Assembly: GCA_963796225.1 (NCBI GenBank)
Contig: CAWCLK010000009.1
Coordinates: 127,314 to 191,313 of the forward strand
Length of the DNA stretch: 64,000 nt
From: CAWCLK01 sp963796225
GTDB taxonomy: Bacteria; Actinomycetota; Nitriliruptoria; Nitriliruptorales; Nitriliruptoraceae
Reading direction: 5' to 3'
Shown here: in pieces, positions 43,790 through 52,516 of the stretch
Layout of the letters: each line of letters begins with the position of its first letter
How positions within the stretch are numbered: the stretch's first letter is position 1
Position numbers and translations under genes: made by a program
Notes under the pieces: model-generated
Told to the model about the DNA's origin: nothing
The model's database searches: none
The model's input: only the letters and a program-made list of their open reading frames with translations

Positions 43790-44803
43790 ATGGACTTCCG
43801 TCTGACCGACGACCAGCGCCTGCTGCGCGACGGCGTCCGTGACGTGCTGGCCGGCGAGTGCCGCCCCGCCCACGTGCGCGCCGCGTGGGAGTCCGGCGCC
43901 CCCGATGCGGGGCGTTGGAAGGCGCTGGCAGGTCTCGGCATCGTCGGGGCGACGGTCCCGACCGGCCACGGGGGGCTCGGCCTCGACGACCGCGACCTCG
44001 CCCCCCTGCTGGTCGAGGCGGGGCGCGCGGCCCTGCCCGAACCGGTCCTCGAGGTGGCCGCCGTCGCCGCCCCGCTGCTGGCCGAGCTCGGCGGTGACCT
44101 GGCCGAGCAGTGGCTGCCGCGCATCGCCGCCGGTGACGCCGTCGTCGTGCCCGCGCTCCCCGCCCTCGACCCCTACCCGGCACACCTGCGCGGGGCGGAC
44201 CTCGTCCTCGTGGGCGACGAGGACGCCGTCTGGGCGCTCGCACCCGACCAGCTCGACCTGGTGGACCAGCCGACCGTGGACGGGGCGCGGCCCACGACCA
44301 GCCTCTCCCTGGCGACCGGCACCGCGCCCGTGACACGCGGACCGGAGGTCGCCGACGCCCTCACCCGCGCCGCCGCGCGCGGGGCGACCGCCGCGTCCGC
44401 CATGCTGGTCGGCGCCGGCTTCGCCATGATCGACCAGGCCGTGGCCCACGCGACGCAGCGCGAGCAGTTCGGGCGACCGATCGGCACCTTCCAGGCGGTC
44501 AAGCACCACCTGGCCTCGGCCCTGGTCGACGTGCAGTTCGCGCTCCCGCTGGTCGAACGTGCCGCGCACAGCCTGGCCACCGGTGCCGACGACGCCCCGT
44601 CCCACGCCGCCGCCGCCAAGGCCTTCGCGGCCGAAGCGGCCGACGCAGCGGCGCGCCACGCCCTGCAGGTCCACGGGGCCATCGGCTACACGTGGGAGTG
44701 CGACCTGCACCTGTGGATGAAGCGCGTGTGGTCGCTGGCGGCCGCCTGGGGCGACACGGAGCGCCAGTGGCAACAGGTCGAACGGTCCCTCCTGGCCGGC
44801 TGA
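43790..44803 (+). CDS. Acyl-CoA dehydrogenase, partner subunit
   Basis: A 337-residue protein with the acyl-CoA dehydrogenase fold but a shortened, variable middle domain: MDFRLTDDQRLLRDGVRDVL, then an Ala/Asp-rich middle, then the conserved HATQREQFGRPIGTFQAVKH and ALQVHGAIGYTWECDLHLWM. Proteins of this kind pair with the alpha-type subunit to make alpha2beta2 enzymes with only two FADs, a hallmark of actinobacterial steroid degradation. It forms an operon with the gene at 42601. The ATG at 43790 follows GGAG. Confidence 0.88.
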   Translation: MDFRLTDDQRLLRDGVRDVLAGECRPAHVRAAWESGAPDAGRWKALAGLGIVGATVPTGHGGLGLDDRDLAPLLVEAGRAALPEPVLEVAAVAAPLLAELGGDLAEQWLPRIAAGDAVVVPALPALDPYPAHLRGADLVLVGDEDAVWALAPDQLDLVDQPTVDGARPTTSLSLATGTAPVTRGPEVADALTRAAARGATAASAMLVGAGFAMIDQAVAHATQREQFGRPIGTFQAVKHHLASALVDVQFALPLVERAAHSLATGADDAPSHAAAAKAFAAEAADAAARHALQVHGAIGYTWECDLHLWMKRVWSLAAAWGDTERQWQQVERSLLAG

Positions 44804-44876
44804 CCGGCCCGAGCGAACCGGGACACGACATGGGACACTGACCGCATCGAGGTCGGGCCCTGCCCGGAGGTTGCCG

Positions 44877-46378
44877 ATGACCGCGACCGTCCCCACCGCC
44901 GCACGTCGGCCCGCGTCCTGCCCCGGGTGACCTCGCCACCTTCTGGGAGCTGGCCGTGTCCATCCTGGTGCTGGTCGCTCCGGACGGCACCTTCCTCCAC
45001 GTCAACCCCGCGTTCACGCGCGTGCTCGGCTGGCCGCGCGACCAGGTCATCGGGAAGCAGGCCTTCGACTTCCTGCACCCGGACGACATCGAGCCGACCA
45101 TCGCCGGTTTCGAGGCGATCGCCTCGCCCGGTACGACGATCTCGGAGTTCGAGAACCGCTACCGGACGGTCGACGGCGACCACCGGACACTGCGCTGGAA
45201 CGCCCGGATGAGCATGGACACCCCCGTGATCCACGCCGTCGGCCGCGACGTCACCCAGGACCGCCCGCATCGACGCACTGCGTCTGTCGGAGGAACGGTT
45301 CCGGCGGTCGATGGAGGTGGCCGCGATCGGCATGGCGATCGTCGACCTCGACGGGAGGTTCGTGGAGGTCAACGACGCCCTCTGTCGCATCGTCGCCCGT
45401 CCCGCGGACGTGCTGACGACCCTCACGTTCCACGGCATCACCCACCCCGACGACCTGGATGCCGACGTCGAGCTGGCGGCCCAGCTGGCCAGCGGCGCGA
45501 TCGACCACTACGACCTCGAGAAGCGCTACCTGCGTCCCGACGGCTCGGAGGTGTACGTGCTGCTGACCGGGTCGGTGATCCGCAACGCCGACGGCACCCC
45601 TCGCCACTACATCGCCCAGGTGCAGGACATCTCGCGCCGCAAGGCCGCCGAGGCCCAGCTTGCCCTCACCCTCGGGGAGCTGCGCCAGTCGAACGCGACC
45701 CTGAGCGAGTTCGCCGCCGTCGTCGCGCACGACCTCAAGACGCCGCTCGCCTCCGCCATGGGCCTGGGCGAGGTGATCGCGATGCGCTTCGCCCCGTCCC
45801 TGCCGGAACAGGCCCGCGAGCTGCTCGCGCGCAGCTCGACGCAGCTGCGGCGGCTGAGCACCCAGGTCGACGGGCTGCTCCGCCTGGCCTCGATCAGCCA
45901 GCGCGCCATGCAGCTCGACGACGTGGTGCTCGACGAGGCGATCCGGGCATCCGCGCCCTGCTGGGCGAGACCCTCACCGGCACCTCGCTCGACGTCCGAG
46001 GCCCCGGACGCGGTACGGGTCGACGCCGCAGCGCTGGACGTCCTGCTGCAGAACCTGCTCGACGAACGCGGCGAGCCACGGAGGATCGCGCATCCGGGTG
46101 CGCAGTCGCCCGAGGCCGACGACTGGGTCCGGGTCGAGGTCGACGACGACGGCCAGGGCATCCCCCTCGAGGACCGCGAGGGCGTCTTCGACCTGTTCGC
46201 CCGATCGACGACGCAGGCCCCGGGCACCGGCGTCGGACTGGCGCTCTGTCGCCGCGTCGTGGAACGCCACGGCGGCGCGATCGGCATCGACGACTCCCCG
46301 CTCGGCGGCGCCCGCGTGTGGTTCACGCTCCCCACCGGACGTGCGACGGACGATCTGGGGGTGGACGGCGTGGCTTAG
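44877..46378 (+). CDS. PAS-PAS sensor histidine kinase, multiple frameshifts
   Basis: A soluble-looking sensor kinase of about 500 residues spread over several frames. Two PAS domains can be read (VSILVLVAPDGTFLHVNPAF... and RRSMEVAAIGMAIVDLDGRF...HYIAQVQDISRRKAAEAQLA). The phosphoacceptor region is FAAVVAHDLKTPLASAMGLG; the HATPase domain has an N-box readable only after shifting frame (LLTNAASHGGSRIRVRSRP) and DDDGQGIPLEDREGVFDLF and GTGVGLALCRRVVERHGG. Breaks occur near 44920, 45267, 45945, 46000 and about 46060-46115, some compensating. The start at 44877 follows GGAGG. No response regulator is adjacent. The TAG stop lies inside the iron box. Confidence 0.75.
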
Positions 46379-46393
46379 GTTCGCCTAACCTGC
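46375..46393 (+). promoter_or_regulatory. IdeR/DtxR-type iron box upstream of bfd-bfr
   Basis: TTAGGTTCGCCTAACCTGC matches 16 of 19 positions of the DtxR/IdeR consensus TTAGGTTAGCCTAACCTAA. It lies 29 bases upstream of the bfd ATG and covers the stop codon of the preceding kinase gene. In actinobacteria IdeR with iron activates ferritin genes and represses uptake genes. Confidence 0.85.
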
Positions 46394-46421
46394 GGTCAGT
46401 CTCCCCCCGGAGCCCGTCCCG

Positions 46422-46673
46422 ATGATCCTCTGCCACTGCGCCGTCGTCAGTGACCGCGAGGTGCGTGCCGCGATCGCCAACGGAGCGACCAACGTCTGCG
46501 CCCTGGCCGAGGCCTGCGGCACGTCGAAGGCGTGTGGCGGGTGCCTGCCGGCGATCCGGGACGAGCTCCGTCGCCACGGGCTGCCCACCGACGACCAGCT
46601 CGACGCCCGCGCGATCCGGGCGGTGCTGCGTGCCCGTGAGGCCGCCCCGACCGAGCGCCCCGTCGCCTCCTAG
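46422..46673 (+). CDS. bfd: Bacterioferritin-associated ferredoxin (Bfd)
   Basis: An 83-residue protein with a BFD-like [2Fe-2S] domain. The cluster cysteines are C4 and C6 (LCHCAVVSDREV) and C38 and C41 (GTSKACGGCLP). Bfd passes electrons to the heme of bacterioferritin so that stored ferric iron can leave. GGAG lies upstream of the ATG. Bacterioferritin is encoded 38 bases downstream, and an iron box lies upstream. The C-terminal 30 residues beyond the cluster domain are longer than in the enterobacterial protein. Confidence 0.93.
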   Translation: MILCHCAVVSDREVRAAIANGATNVCALAEACGTSKACGGCLPAIRDELRRHGLPTDDQLDARAIRAVLRAREAAPTERPVAS

Positions 46674-46711
46674 GCTGCCCGACCACCGTCCACCGACCCG
46701 GGAGTCCGCAC

Positions 46712-47191
46712 GTGCAGGGTGACGCCGACATCGTCGAGTTCCTCAACGAGCACCTCACCGCCGAGCTCACGATCATCAACCAGTACTTCCTGAACTCGCG
46801 CATGCTGCACAACTGGGGCCTGCCCGGGCTCGCGAAGCTCTTCCACGACCGGTCCATGGACGAGATGAACGACTCGGTCGAGCTGATCGACCGCGTGCTG
46901 TACTTCGAGGGCCACCCGAACCTGCAGCGGCTCGACACCGTCCGCATCGGCGAGACCCCGCAGGAGATGCTCGACCTCGCGCTCGAGTGCGAGATCGAGG
47001 CGATCGAGCGGCTCCAGCGCGGCGTCGAGCTGTGCGTCGAGAAGCGCGACGCCGGCACCCGCGGGATGCTCGAGACCATGCTGCGCGAGGAGGAGGAGCA
47101 CGCGGACGACTTCGAGTCGATGCTCGAGGCCATCCGCATGGTCGGGATCGAGAACTTCCTCGCCCGCTACGCCACTCCCGAGTCCACCTGA
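46712..47191 (+). CDS. bfr: Bacterioferritin, with a ferroxidase ligand substitution
   Basis: A 159-residue four-helix heme ferritin that stores iron in a 24-subunit shell. It aligns without gaps to classical Bfr over the first 130 residues: MQGDADIVEFLNEHLTAELT, INQYFLNSRMLHNWGL. Ferroxidase ligands E18, E51, E94, E127 and H130 are present, as is the heme ligand M52. The sixth ligand, usually H54 (DEMKH), is aspartate here (DEMND), which may alter iron oxidation. Start at GTG. It is co-transcribed with bfd behind the iron box. Confidence 0.93.
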   Translation: MQGDADIVEFLNEHLTAELTIINQYFLNSRMLHNWGLPGLAKLFHDRSMDEMNDSVELIDRVLYFEGHPNLQRLDTVRIGETPQEMLDLALECEIEAIERLQRGVELCVEKRDAGTRGMLETMLREEEEHADDFESMLEAIRMVGIENFLARYATPEST

Positions 47192-47289
47192 GACCGTCGG
47201 GCCCTCCTCGACCCCGGGGTCGTACAGTGGAGGTGGTCGCGGCCGACAGGTGACGGAACACCTCCCGGCCCGGCCCTCCCGAGGACGCC

Positions 47290-49151
47290 ATGTCCCCTCC
47301 CCCCGGCGCGAGGAACGCTGCCGCGCTCGCGGCGTTCCTGGACCTGTCCCCTGACGCCGTCGTGCTCGTCGACACCGGCGGCGTCATCGTCGACGCCAAC
47401 GAGCAGGCCGCGTCCCTGTTCGGGTGGCCGGTCGACGACCTGCTCGGCCAGCTCGTGGAGGTCCTCCTGCCCGAGGGCTAGCGCGCCGTGCACCACATGC
47501 AACGGACCGGGTACCTCGCGGCGCCCAGCAATCGGGCCATGGCCGCGGGGCGTGACCTGTGGGCGCGTCACCACGACGGTCACTCCGTGCCCGTGGACAT
47601 CAGCCTGACGCCCATCGAGACCGAGGACGGCCCCCTGGTTGCGGCGGTCGCGCGTGACGTCCGCCAGCGCCGCGAGAGCGAGCTCCGGCTGGCGCAGTGT
47701 CCGACGTCTTCGAACGCGCGGCCTTCGCGATGATCGTGAGCCGCGCGGACGGCCCCGTGATCGACCGCGCCAACCCGGCCGCCGAGGCGATGCACGGGTA
47801 CGCACCCGACGAGCTGAACGGCCAACCGCTCGCCGCCCTGTTCCCTGCCGAACGCCGCCGGGAGCTGGCCGGTCACATCCGGGCCGCGAACGAGCAGGGC
47901 CGTGCGCAGTTCGAGTCCGTGCACGTCCGCAAGGACGGCACGCAGTTCCCGGTCCGGATCGACGTCTCGGCCATCCACGACGACGTGGGCGAGGTCGCCT
48001 TCCGTGTCGCCTACCTCGAGGACCTCACCGATCGCCGACGCGCCGAGCGACAGGCGCGTGACTGGGAGGATCGGCTGTCCTCGGCCGTCGAGGCCATGCC
48101 CGACGCCGTGCTGTTCGTGGCCCTCGTCCTCGACCCGGACGGCGAGGTCGTCGATGCCCAGATCACGTACGCGAACGGCGCGGCCACCGCCGTGCTCGAC
48201 GAGGACGCAGGACACAGCGACGACCGGCCTGTGGCGTCCGGCCTCCCGTCGTGGCTGACGAGCGACCTGCTCGCCGAGCTGCGTCGACGGACCGCCGGGG
48301 GCGCGGCCGTCGAGCGTGACGTCCGCGTCCATGGGGACGGACGCCCCGACGCGGCCTACCAGCTTCGTGCCGCGCCGACCGGCAAGGGCGAGCTCGTGCT
48401 GCTCCTCCGGGACGTGACCGAGCAGCGGGATGCCCAACGACGCCTCCGGGCCGCCAACGAACGCCTGCGGGACGTCAACCGTGAGCTCGAGGCCGCCAAC
48501 CAGCACCAGGAGCTCTTCGTCAGCACGGCGTCGCACGAGCTGCGGACGCCGATGGCGACGATCCAGGGGTTCGCCGAGACCCTGTCCGCACGCTGGGACG
48601 ACCTCGAGGACACGCAGCGTCGGCAGCTCCTCGAGGCGATCCAACGTGGCGTGACCCGCCAGACGGCGCTCCTGTCGGACCTGCTGGACGTCGCGCGCAT
48701 TCGCGCCGGCCGGCTCGACCTCGACCTGTGTCCCGTCGAGCTGCAGCAGGTGGTCACCGCCGCCATGGAGGCCGCGGACCTGGCGGACGTGCGGGTCGAC
48801 GTGGGCGAGGCCCGTGTCCGGGCCGACGAGGTCCGGCTGGTACAGGTCGTGGTGAACCTGCTCACCAACGCCGCCAAGTACGGCGCACCACCCGTCGAGG
48901 TCTCGGCACGGCCATGCGGGCACGACATCGAGCTGACGGTGCGCGACCACGGGTCCGGCGTGCCCGCCGCGTTCCGTGGCCAGCTGTTCGACATGTTCGC
49001 CCAGGCGAGCCGGGGTGACAGCCGCACCGCCACCGGCACGGGGCTGGGGCTGTACATCGTCAAGCAGCTCACGGAGGCCCAGGGCGGGCAGGTGTCGTTC
49101 CGTCCTGCCGAGCCCGGGGCGTGCTTCGTCGTCCGACTGCCCCGCGGGTGA
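47290..49151 (+). CDS. Multi-PAS sensor histidine kinase with an in-frame TAG and one frameshift
   Basis: A soluble sensor kinase of about 620 residues. PAS 1 (LDLSPDAVVLVDTGGVIVDA) is cut by a TAG at 47479-47481; the same frame continues RAVHHMQRTGYLAAPSNRAM, so TAC (Tyr) was probably the original codon. A missing base near 47699 then shifts to the frame with PAS 2 (FERAAFAMIVSRADGPVIDR...AYLEDLTDRRRAERQA), a PAS-like third region, the phosphoacceptor VSTASHELRTPMATIQG, N-box NLLTNAAKYG, and GTGLGLYIVKQLTEAQGG. No membrane span is seen. It is the second kinase flanking bfd-bfr; no response regulator is adjacent. Confidence 0.8.
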
Positions 49152-49157
49152 CCCGGG

Positions 49158-50357
49158 TCAGGGGATCCAGGTGCCGGTGTTGTCCGGCTCCTCCTTGGGC
49201 CCGTGGGTGCGCGGGACCGCCTGGGAGGCCCAGGTGGGCACGTCCGCGGAGGCGCGGAACCGGTCGGTGCGGAACTCGGGCTCGTCGAACTTCGGGATGA
49301 CGTGCTCGCCGAGCAGCCGGATCGTCTCGAGGCAGACGTCCTGGGGGATGTCGATCGGCACCGAGAAGGCGACCTGGTCGACGCCCGTGGCCTCGTAGCG
49401 CTTGAGCTGCTCGATGGCCTCGTCGGGGTCGCCGCAGACGAGGAAGCCACCCTGGATCCCCGCGTCGATCATCTCCCGGTTGGGGTCGGGCAGGACCTCG
49501 GGCCACGACGGGATGCCGTCCTTGCGCGGCATGGTCGAGTGGTAGCGGTGGACACCGGCGTGCAGGTTGACGGTCCCGGCATCGGTCGCGACCTCCCGCG
49601 CCTTGTCCCCGTCCTCGAGCACGATCGCGACGTTGGTCGTCATCACGTTGTCGTTGACGTACTCGCCGACGGGCTCGGCGTTGGCGATCGCCTTCTTGTA
49701 GGACTCGGCCTTGGGGCCCATCGAGTCCACGGACCCGATCGAGAACCCGATCGCCCCGAGCCCCATCTGGCCCGCCAGCTCCCAGGTCTGCGGGCTGCCG
49801 CACGCGACCCACATCGGGGGGTGGGAGTCCTTGTACGGCTTGGGCAGGATCATGCGCTTGCCCGGCACCCGGAAGTGCTCGCCGTCGGGGTACTCGTACT
49901 CGGTGTCGCGCCACATGTGCGGCAGCTCGCGGATGACCTCGTGCCACCAGTCCTTGGTGACCTTGGTGTCCGGCACGTCGAAGCCCGCGACCTCGTGCCA
50001 GCCCGCGCCCCGCCCCGTCCCGAGCTCGAAGCGGCCGCCGGACAGGTGGTCCATCATCGCGACCTCCTCGGCGACCCGGATCGGGTTGTTGACCCGGGGC
50101 GAGAGGTTGCGGATGCCGGTGGCCAGGTGGATGCGCTCGGTCAGGGCGGCCACGTAGGCCAGGAACGCGCCGGAGTCCGACAGGTGCGAGTACTCGTGCA
50201 GGAAGTGGTGCTCGGAGGCCCACACGTACTTGAACCCGGCCTTGTCGGCGGCCACGGCCAGCTCGACCTCACGCATGATCGCGTAGTGCTCGTAGGACGG
50301 GTCCTGCTCGACCCGGCGTGCCGGGACGTGGGCCTGCAGGAAGATGCCGAACTCCAT
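49158..50357 (-). CDS. LLM-class flavin/F420-dependent monooxygenase
   Basis: A 399-residue luciferase-like TIM barrel. MEFGIFLQAHVPARRVEQDP, GFKYVWASEHHFLHEYSHLS, RIHLATGIRNLSPRVNNPIR, DHLSGGRFELGTGRGAGWHE and PPMWVACGSPQTWELAGQMG are family blocks. Its length is that of the monooxygenase-like branch, larger than the 279-residue LLM at 27541. It is the last gene of the minus-strand operon that starts with the fused dehydrogenase at 54717; the gap to the MaoC-like gene is 45 bases. A steroid role is inferred from that position. Confidence 0.88.
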   Translation of the reverse strand: MEFGIFLQAHVPARRVEQDPSYEHYAIMREVELAVAADKAGFKYVWASEHHFLHEYSHLSDSGAFLAYVAALTERIHLATGIRNLSPRVNNPIRVAEEVAMMDHLSGGRFELGTGRGAGWHEVAGFDVPDTKVTKDWWHEVIRELPHMWRDTEYEYPDGEHFRVPGKRMILPKPYKDSHPPMWVACGSPQTWELAGQMGLGAIGFSIGSVDSMGPKAESYKKAIANAEPVGEYVNDNVMTTNVAIVLEDGDKAREVATDAGTVNLHAGVHRYHSTMPRKDGIPSWPEVLPDPNREMIDAGIQGGFLVCGDPDEAIEQLKRYEATGVDQVAFSVPIDIPQDVCLETIRLLGEHVIPKFDEPEFRTDRFRASADVPTWASQAVPRTHGPKEEPDNTGTWIP

Positions 50358-50402
50358 TGCTGCTCCTGGCGTGTGCTCAGTTCGTGGGATGGGTGGGACG
50401 GG

Positions 50403-50822
50403 TCAGGTGAGGAAGCGGCTGAGGACCTCGACGACGGCGGCGGGGGCGTCGCCACCCTCGAGCTCGACGGTCAGGGTCATGGTGGTCTGCACGCCGCCGT
50501 CCACGTCCGCGACGTCGGTCAGCTCGACGTCGATGCGGACGCGGCTGCCGACGGGGACCGGGGCGGGGAAGCGGACCTGGTTCGTGCCGAGGTTCAGGCC
50601 CATCGACACGCCCCGCACCTCGACGACCTCGGGCAGCAGCCCGTTGGTCAGCGACAGCACGAGGTAGGTGTGGTCCGGGTCCCCGGTGGCCTCGACGAAG
50701 CGGTCGACACGGGCCTGGTCGACGACGAGCCAGCGGCTGGTGCCGAGGTGTGTGCCGGCGGCGGCACGGACGGCGTCCACGCCGTCGAGGACGGTGGTGG
50801 GGACCACGGTCTCGGTCGTCAC
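50403..50822 (-). CDS. MaoC-like hot-dog protein lacking the catalytic segment
   Basis: A 139-residue hot-dog protein. The ends match the MaoC dehydratase family (GTHLGTSRWLVVDQARVDRF, then TYLVLSLTNGLLPEVVEVRG, VSMGLNLGTNQVRFPAPVPV, GSRVRIDVELTDV). In the middle the sequence jumps from VEATGDPD to HTYLVLSL, so the roughly 20-25 residues that normally carry the active-site D/H pair and the IAHG loop are gone, in frame. It would be inactive as a hydratase unless it pairs with an intact partner. The GTG at 50822 is chosen because GAGGAGG lies 5-11 bases upstream. Confidence 0.8.
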   Translation of the reverse strand: MTTETVVPTTVLDGVDAVRAAAGTHLGTSRWLVVDQARVDRFVEATGDPDHTYLVLSLTNGLLPEVVEVRGVSMGLNLGTNQVRFPAPVPVGSRVRIDVELTDVADVDGGVQTTMTLTVELEGGDAPAAVVEVLSRFLT

Positions 50823-50832
50823 GGCCACCTCC

Positions 50833-51627
50833 TCAGGCGCGCTGGCTGGACACGGACACGACCTCGCCGGTCATGTAGCTGGACAGGTCGCTGGCGAGGA
50901 ACACGATGACGTTGGCGACCTCGAAGGGTTCGGCGGCGCGGCCGAAGGCCTCGCGCTCGGTCAGCTCGGCGAGCAGCTCGTCGGTGGTCGTCTTCGCGAG
51001 GAACGGGTGCATCGCCAGGCTGGGGGCAACCGCGTTGACGCGCACGCCCCGACGCCCCGCCTCGACCGCGGCCGACCGGGTCAGCGCCATCACGCCTGCC
51101 TTGGCGGCCGCGTAGTGGGCCTGCCCGGCCTGGGCCCGCCAACCGAGCACCGAGGCGTTGTTCACGATGACCCCGCTCCCCCGCTCGTACATGTGGGCCA
51201 GCGCGGCGCGCGTGCAGCGGAAGGTCCCGGTCAGGGTCACGTCGAGGACGACGTCCCACTGCTCGTCGGTCATCTCGTGCAGCTCGGCGGTGCCGCCGAG
51301 GCCGGCGTTGTTCACGACCACGTCGAGGTGGCCGAGCTGGTCGATGGCCGTGGCGAACAGGGCGTCGACGTCGGCCTGCACGGTGACGTCGCACGGCACC
51401 GCCAGCGGTTCCTCGCCGAACTCCTCGGCCAGGGCGGCGGCGGATTCCTTCAGGCGTCGTTCGTGCCGGTCGCTGATGACCAGCGTGGCGCCCTCGGCGG
51501 CGCAGCGGCGCGCAGCGGCGAAGCCGATGCCGGTGCCGGCGGCGGCCGTCACCAGCACGTGCTGGCCATCGAGCAGGCCGCGCCCCGGGGGCTCGGCGGG
51601 CGCGTGGCGGGTCACCGGATCAGGCAC
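50833..51627 (-). CDS. ipdF: IpdF-type short-chain dehydrogenase
   Basis: A 264-residue SDR. GRGLLDGQHVLVTAAAGTGI, LVISDRHERRLKESAAALAE, DVVVNNAGLGGTAELHEMTD, NNASVLGWRAQAGQAHYAAA (active-site YAAAK) and SSYMTGEVVSVS match mycobacterial IpdF (Rv3559c) closely, including the unusual TAAAGTGIG cofactor loop. IpdF interconverts 5-hydroxy and 5-oxo forms of HIP-CoA. The GTG at 51627 overlaps the upstream SDR gene by 8 bases; a GTG at 51615 is an alternative. In mycobacteria ipdF also sits beside fadE30 and fadD3. Confidence 0.88.
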   Translation of the reverse strand: MPDPVTRHAPAEPPGRGLLDGQHVLVTAAAGTGIGFAAARRCAAEGATLVISDRHERRLKESAAALAEEFGEEPLAVPCDVTVQADVDALFATAIDQLGHLDVVVNNAGLGGTAELHEMTDEQWDVVLDVTLTGTFRCTRAALAHMYERGSGVIVNNASVLGWRAQAGQAHYAAAKAGVMALTRSAAVEAGRRGVRVNAVAPSLAMHPFLAKTTTDELLAELTEREAFGRAAEPFEVANVIVFLASDLSSYMTGEVVSVSSQRA

Positions 51628-52516
51628 GGGGCGTCCGTTCCCAGTCGTGGCCGGCGAACTGCTCGTCCAGGGCATCGGGGGTCCAGCGCCCGTCACGGTC
51701 GAGCTCGAGGTCGTACCGCCAGCCCTGCAGCACCTTCAGCTCGCCGCCCCGCACGAACAGCACCTGGCCGGTGGCCGTGCACGACGGCGACAGCAGCCAC
51801 GCGACCACAGAGGCCACGTTGGCCGGGTCGAACACGTCGAAGGCGTCCGGGTCGTCGGGGGCGGCGACCATGGCCGCCATGGCCTCGACCTCGGTGGTCA
51901 TGCGGGTCCGGGCGGCCGGCGAGATGCTGTTGACCCGCACGCCGTAGCGTTCGAGCTCGTCGGCGACGGTCACGGTCAGGCCCGCGATGCCGGCCTTGGC
52001 CGCCGCGTAGTTGGACTGCCCCGGCTGGGCGAACAGCCCGGCGTTGGACGTCGTGGTGACGATGGCGGCGTCGACGTCGTCCCCGGCCTTGGACCGTTCG
52101 CGCCAGTGGGCCGCGAAGGTCCGCATCGGGGCGAAGTGGCCGCGCAGGTGGCCGGTGACGACCGCGTCCCAGTCGTCCTCGGTGAGCGAGACGAACATGC
52201 GATCCCGCAGCAGTCCCCCGGAGTTCACCAGGCCGTCGACGCGCCCGAAGGTGTCCAGCGCCTGCGACAGGGTGCGCTGCGCCCCGGCCATCGTGGTGAT
52301 GTCCTCGGCGTTGCCGACCGCCTCGAACCCGTCGGCCTTGAGCTCGTCGACGACCTCCTGGACGATCTGCGGGTCGAACCCCGACCCGTCGCGCAGCGCC
52401 CCGATGTCGTTGCAGACCAGTCGGGCGCCCTGTTCGGCGCAGGCCCGGGCGTAGGCACGTCCCAGTCCTCCGGCGGCGCCGGTGATGGCGATCACACGTC
52501 CGTCGAGCATGCTCAT
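51620..52516 (-). CDS. SDR-family dehydrogenase (MFE2/hydroxyacyl-CoA type)
   Basis: A 298-residue SDR. VIAITGAAGGLGRAYARACA, RLVCNDIGALRDGSGFDPQI, DGLVNSGGLLRDRMFVSLTE, SNYAAAKAGIAGLTVTVADE are visible. The long loop after the second strand (NDIG-x-DG) and the C-terminal extension (QVLFVRGGELKVLQGWRYDL) are those of the 3-hydroxyacyl-CoA dehydrogenase part of peroxisomal MFE-2 and of mycobacterial steroid SDRs. The start overlaps the stop of the fused dehydrogenase (ATGA), and its stop overlaps ipdF. Confidence 0.87.
   Translation of the reverse strand: MSMLDGRVIAITGAAGGLGRAYARACAEQGARLVCNDIGALRDGSGFDPQIVQEVVDELKADGFEAVGNAEDITTMAGAQRTLSQALDTFGRVDGLVNSGGLLRDRMFVSLTEDDWDAVVTGHLRGHFAPMRTFAAHWRERSKAGDDVDAAIVTTTSNAGLFAQPGQSNYAAAKAGIAGLTVTVADELERYGVRVNSISPAARTRMTTEVEAMAAMVAAPDDPDAFDVFDPANVASVVAWLLSPSCTATGQVLFVRGGELKVLQGWRYDLELDRDGRWTPDALDEQFAGHDWERTPRA

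Noticed and set aside
40864..44124. A 1086-codon minus-strand frame extending the Ltp gene
   Set aside because: Only the last 401 codons are thiolase-like; the rest is antisense to the acyl-CoA dehydrogenase pair and the divergent operator lies inside it.
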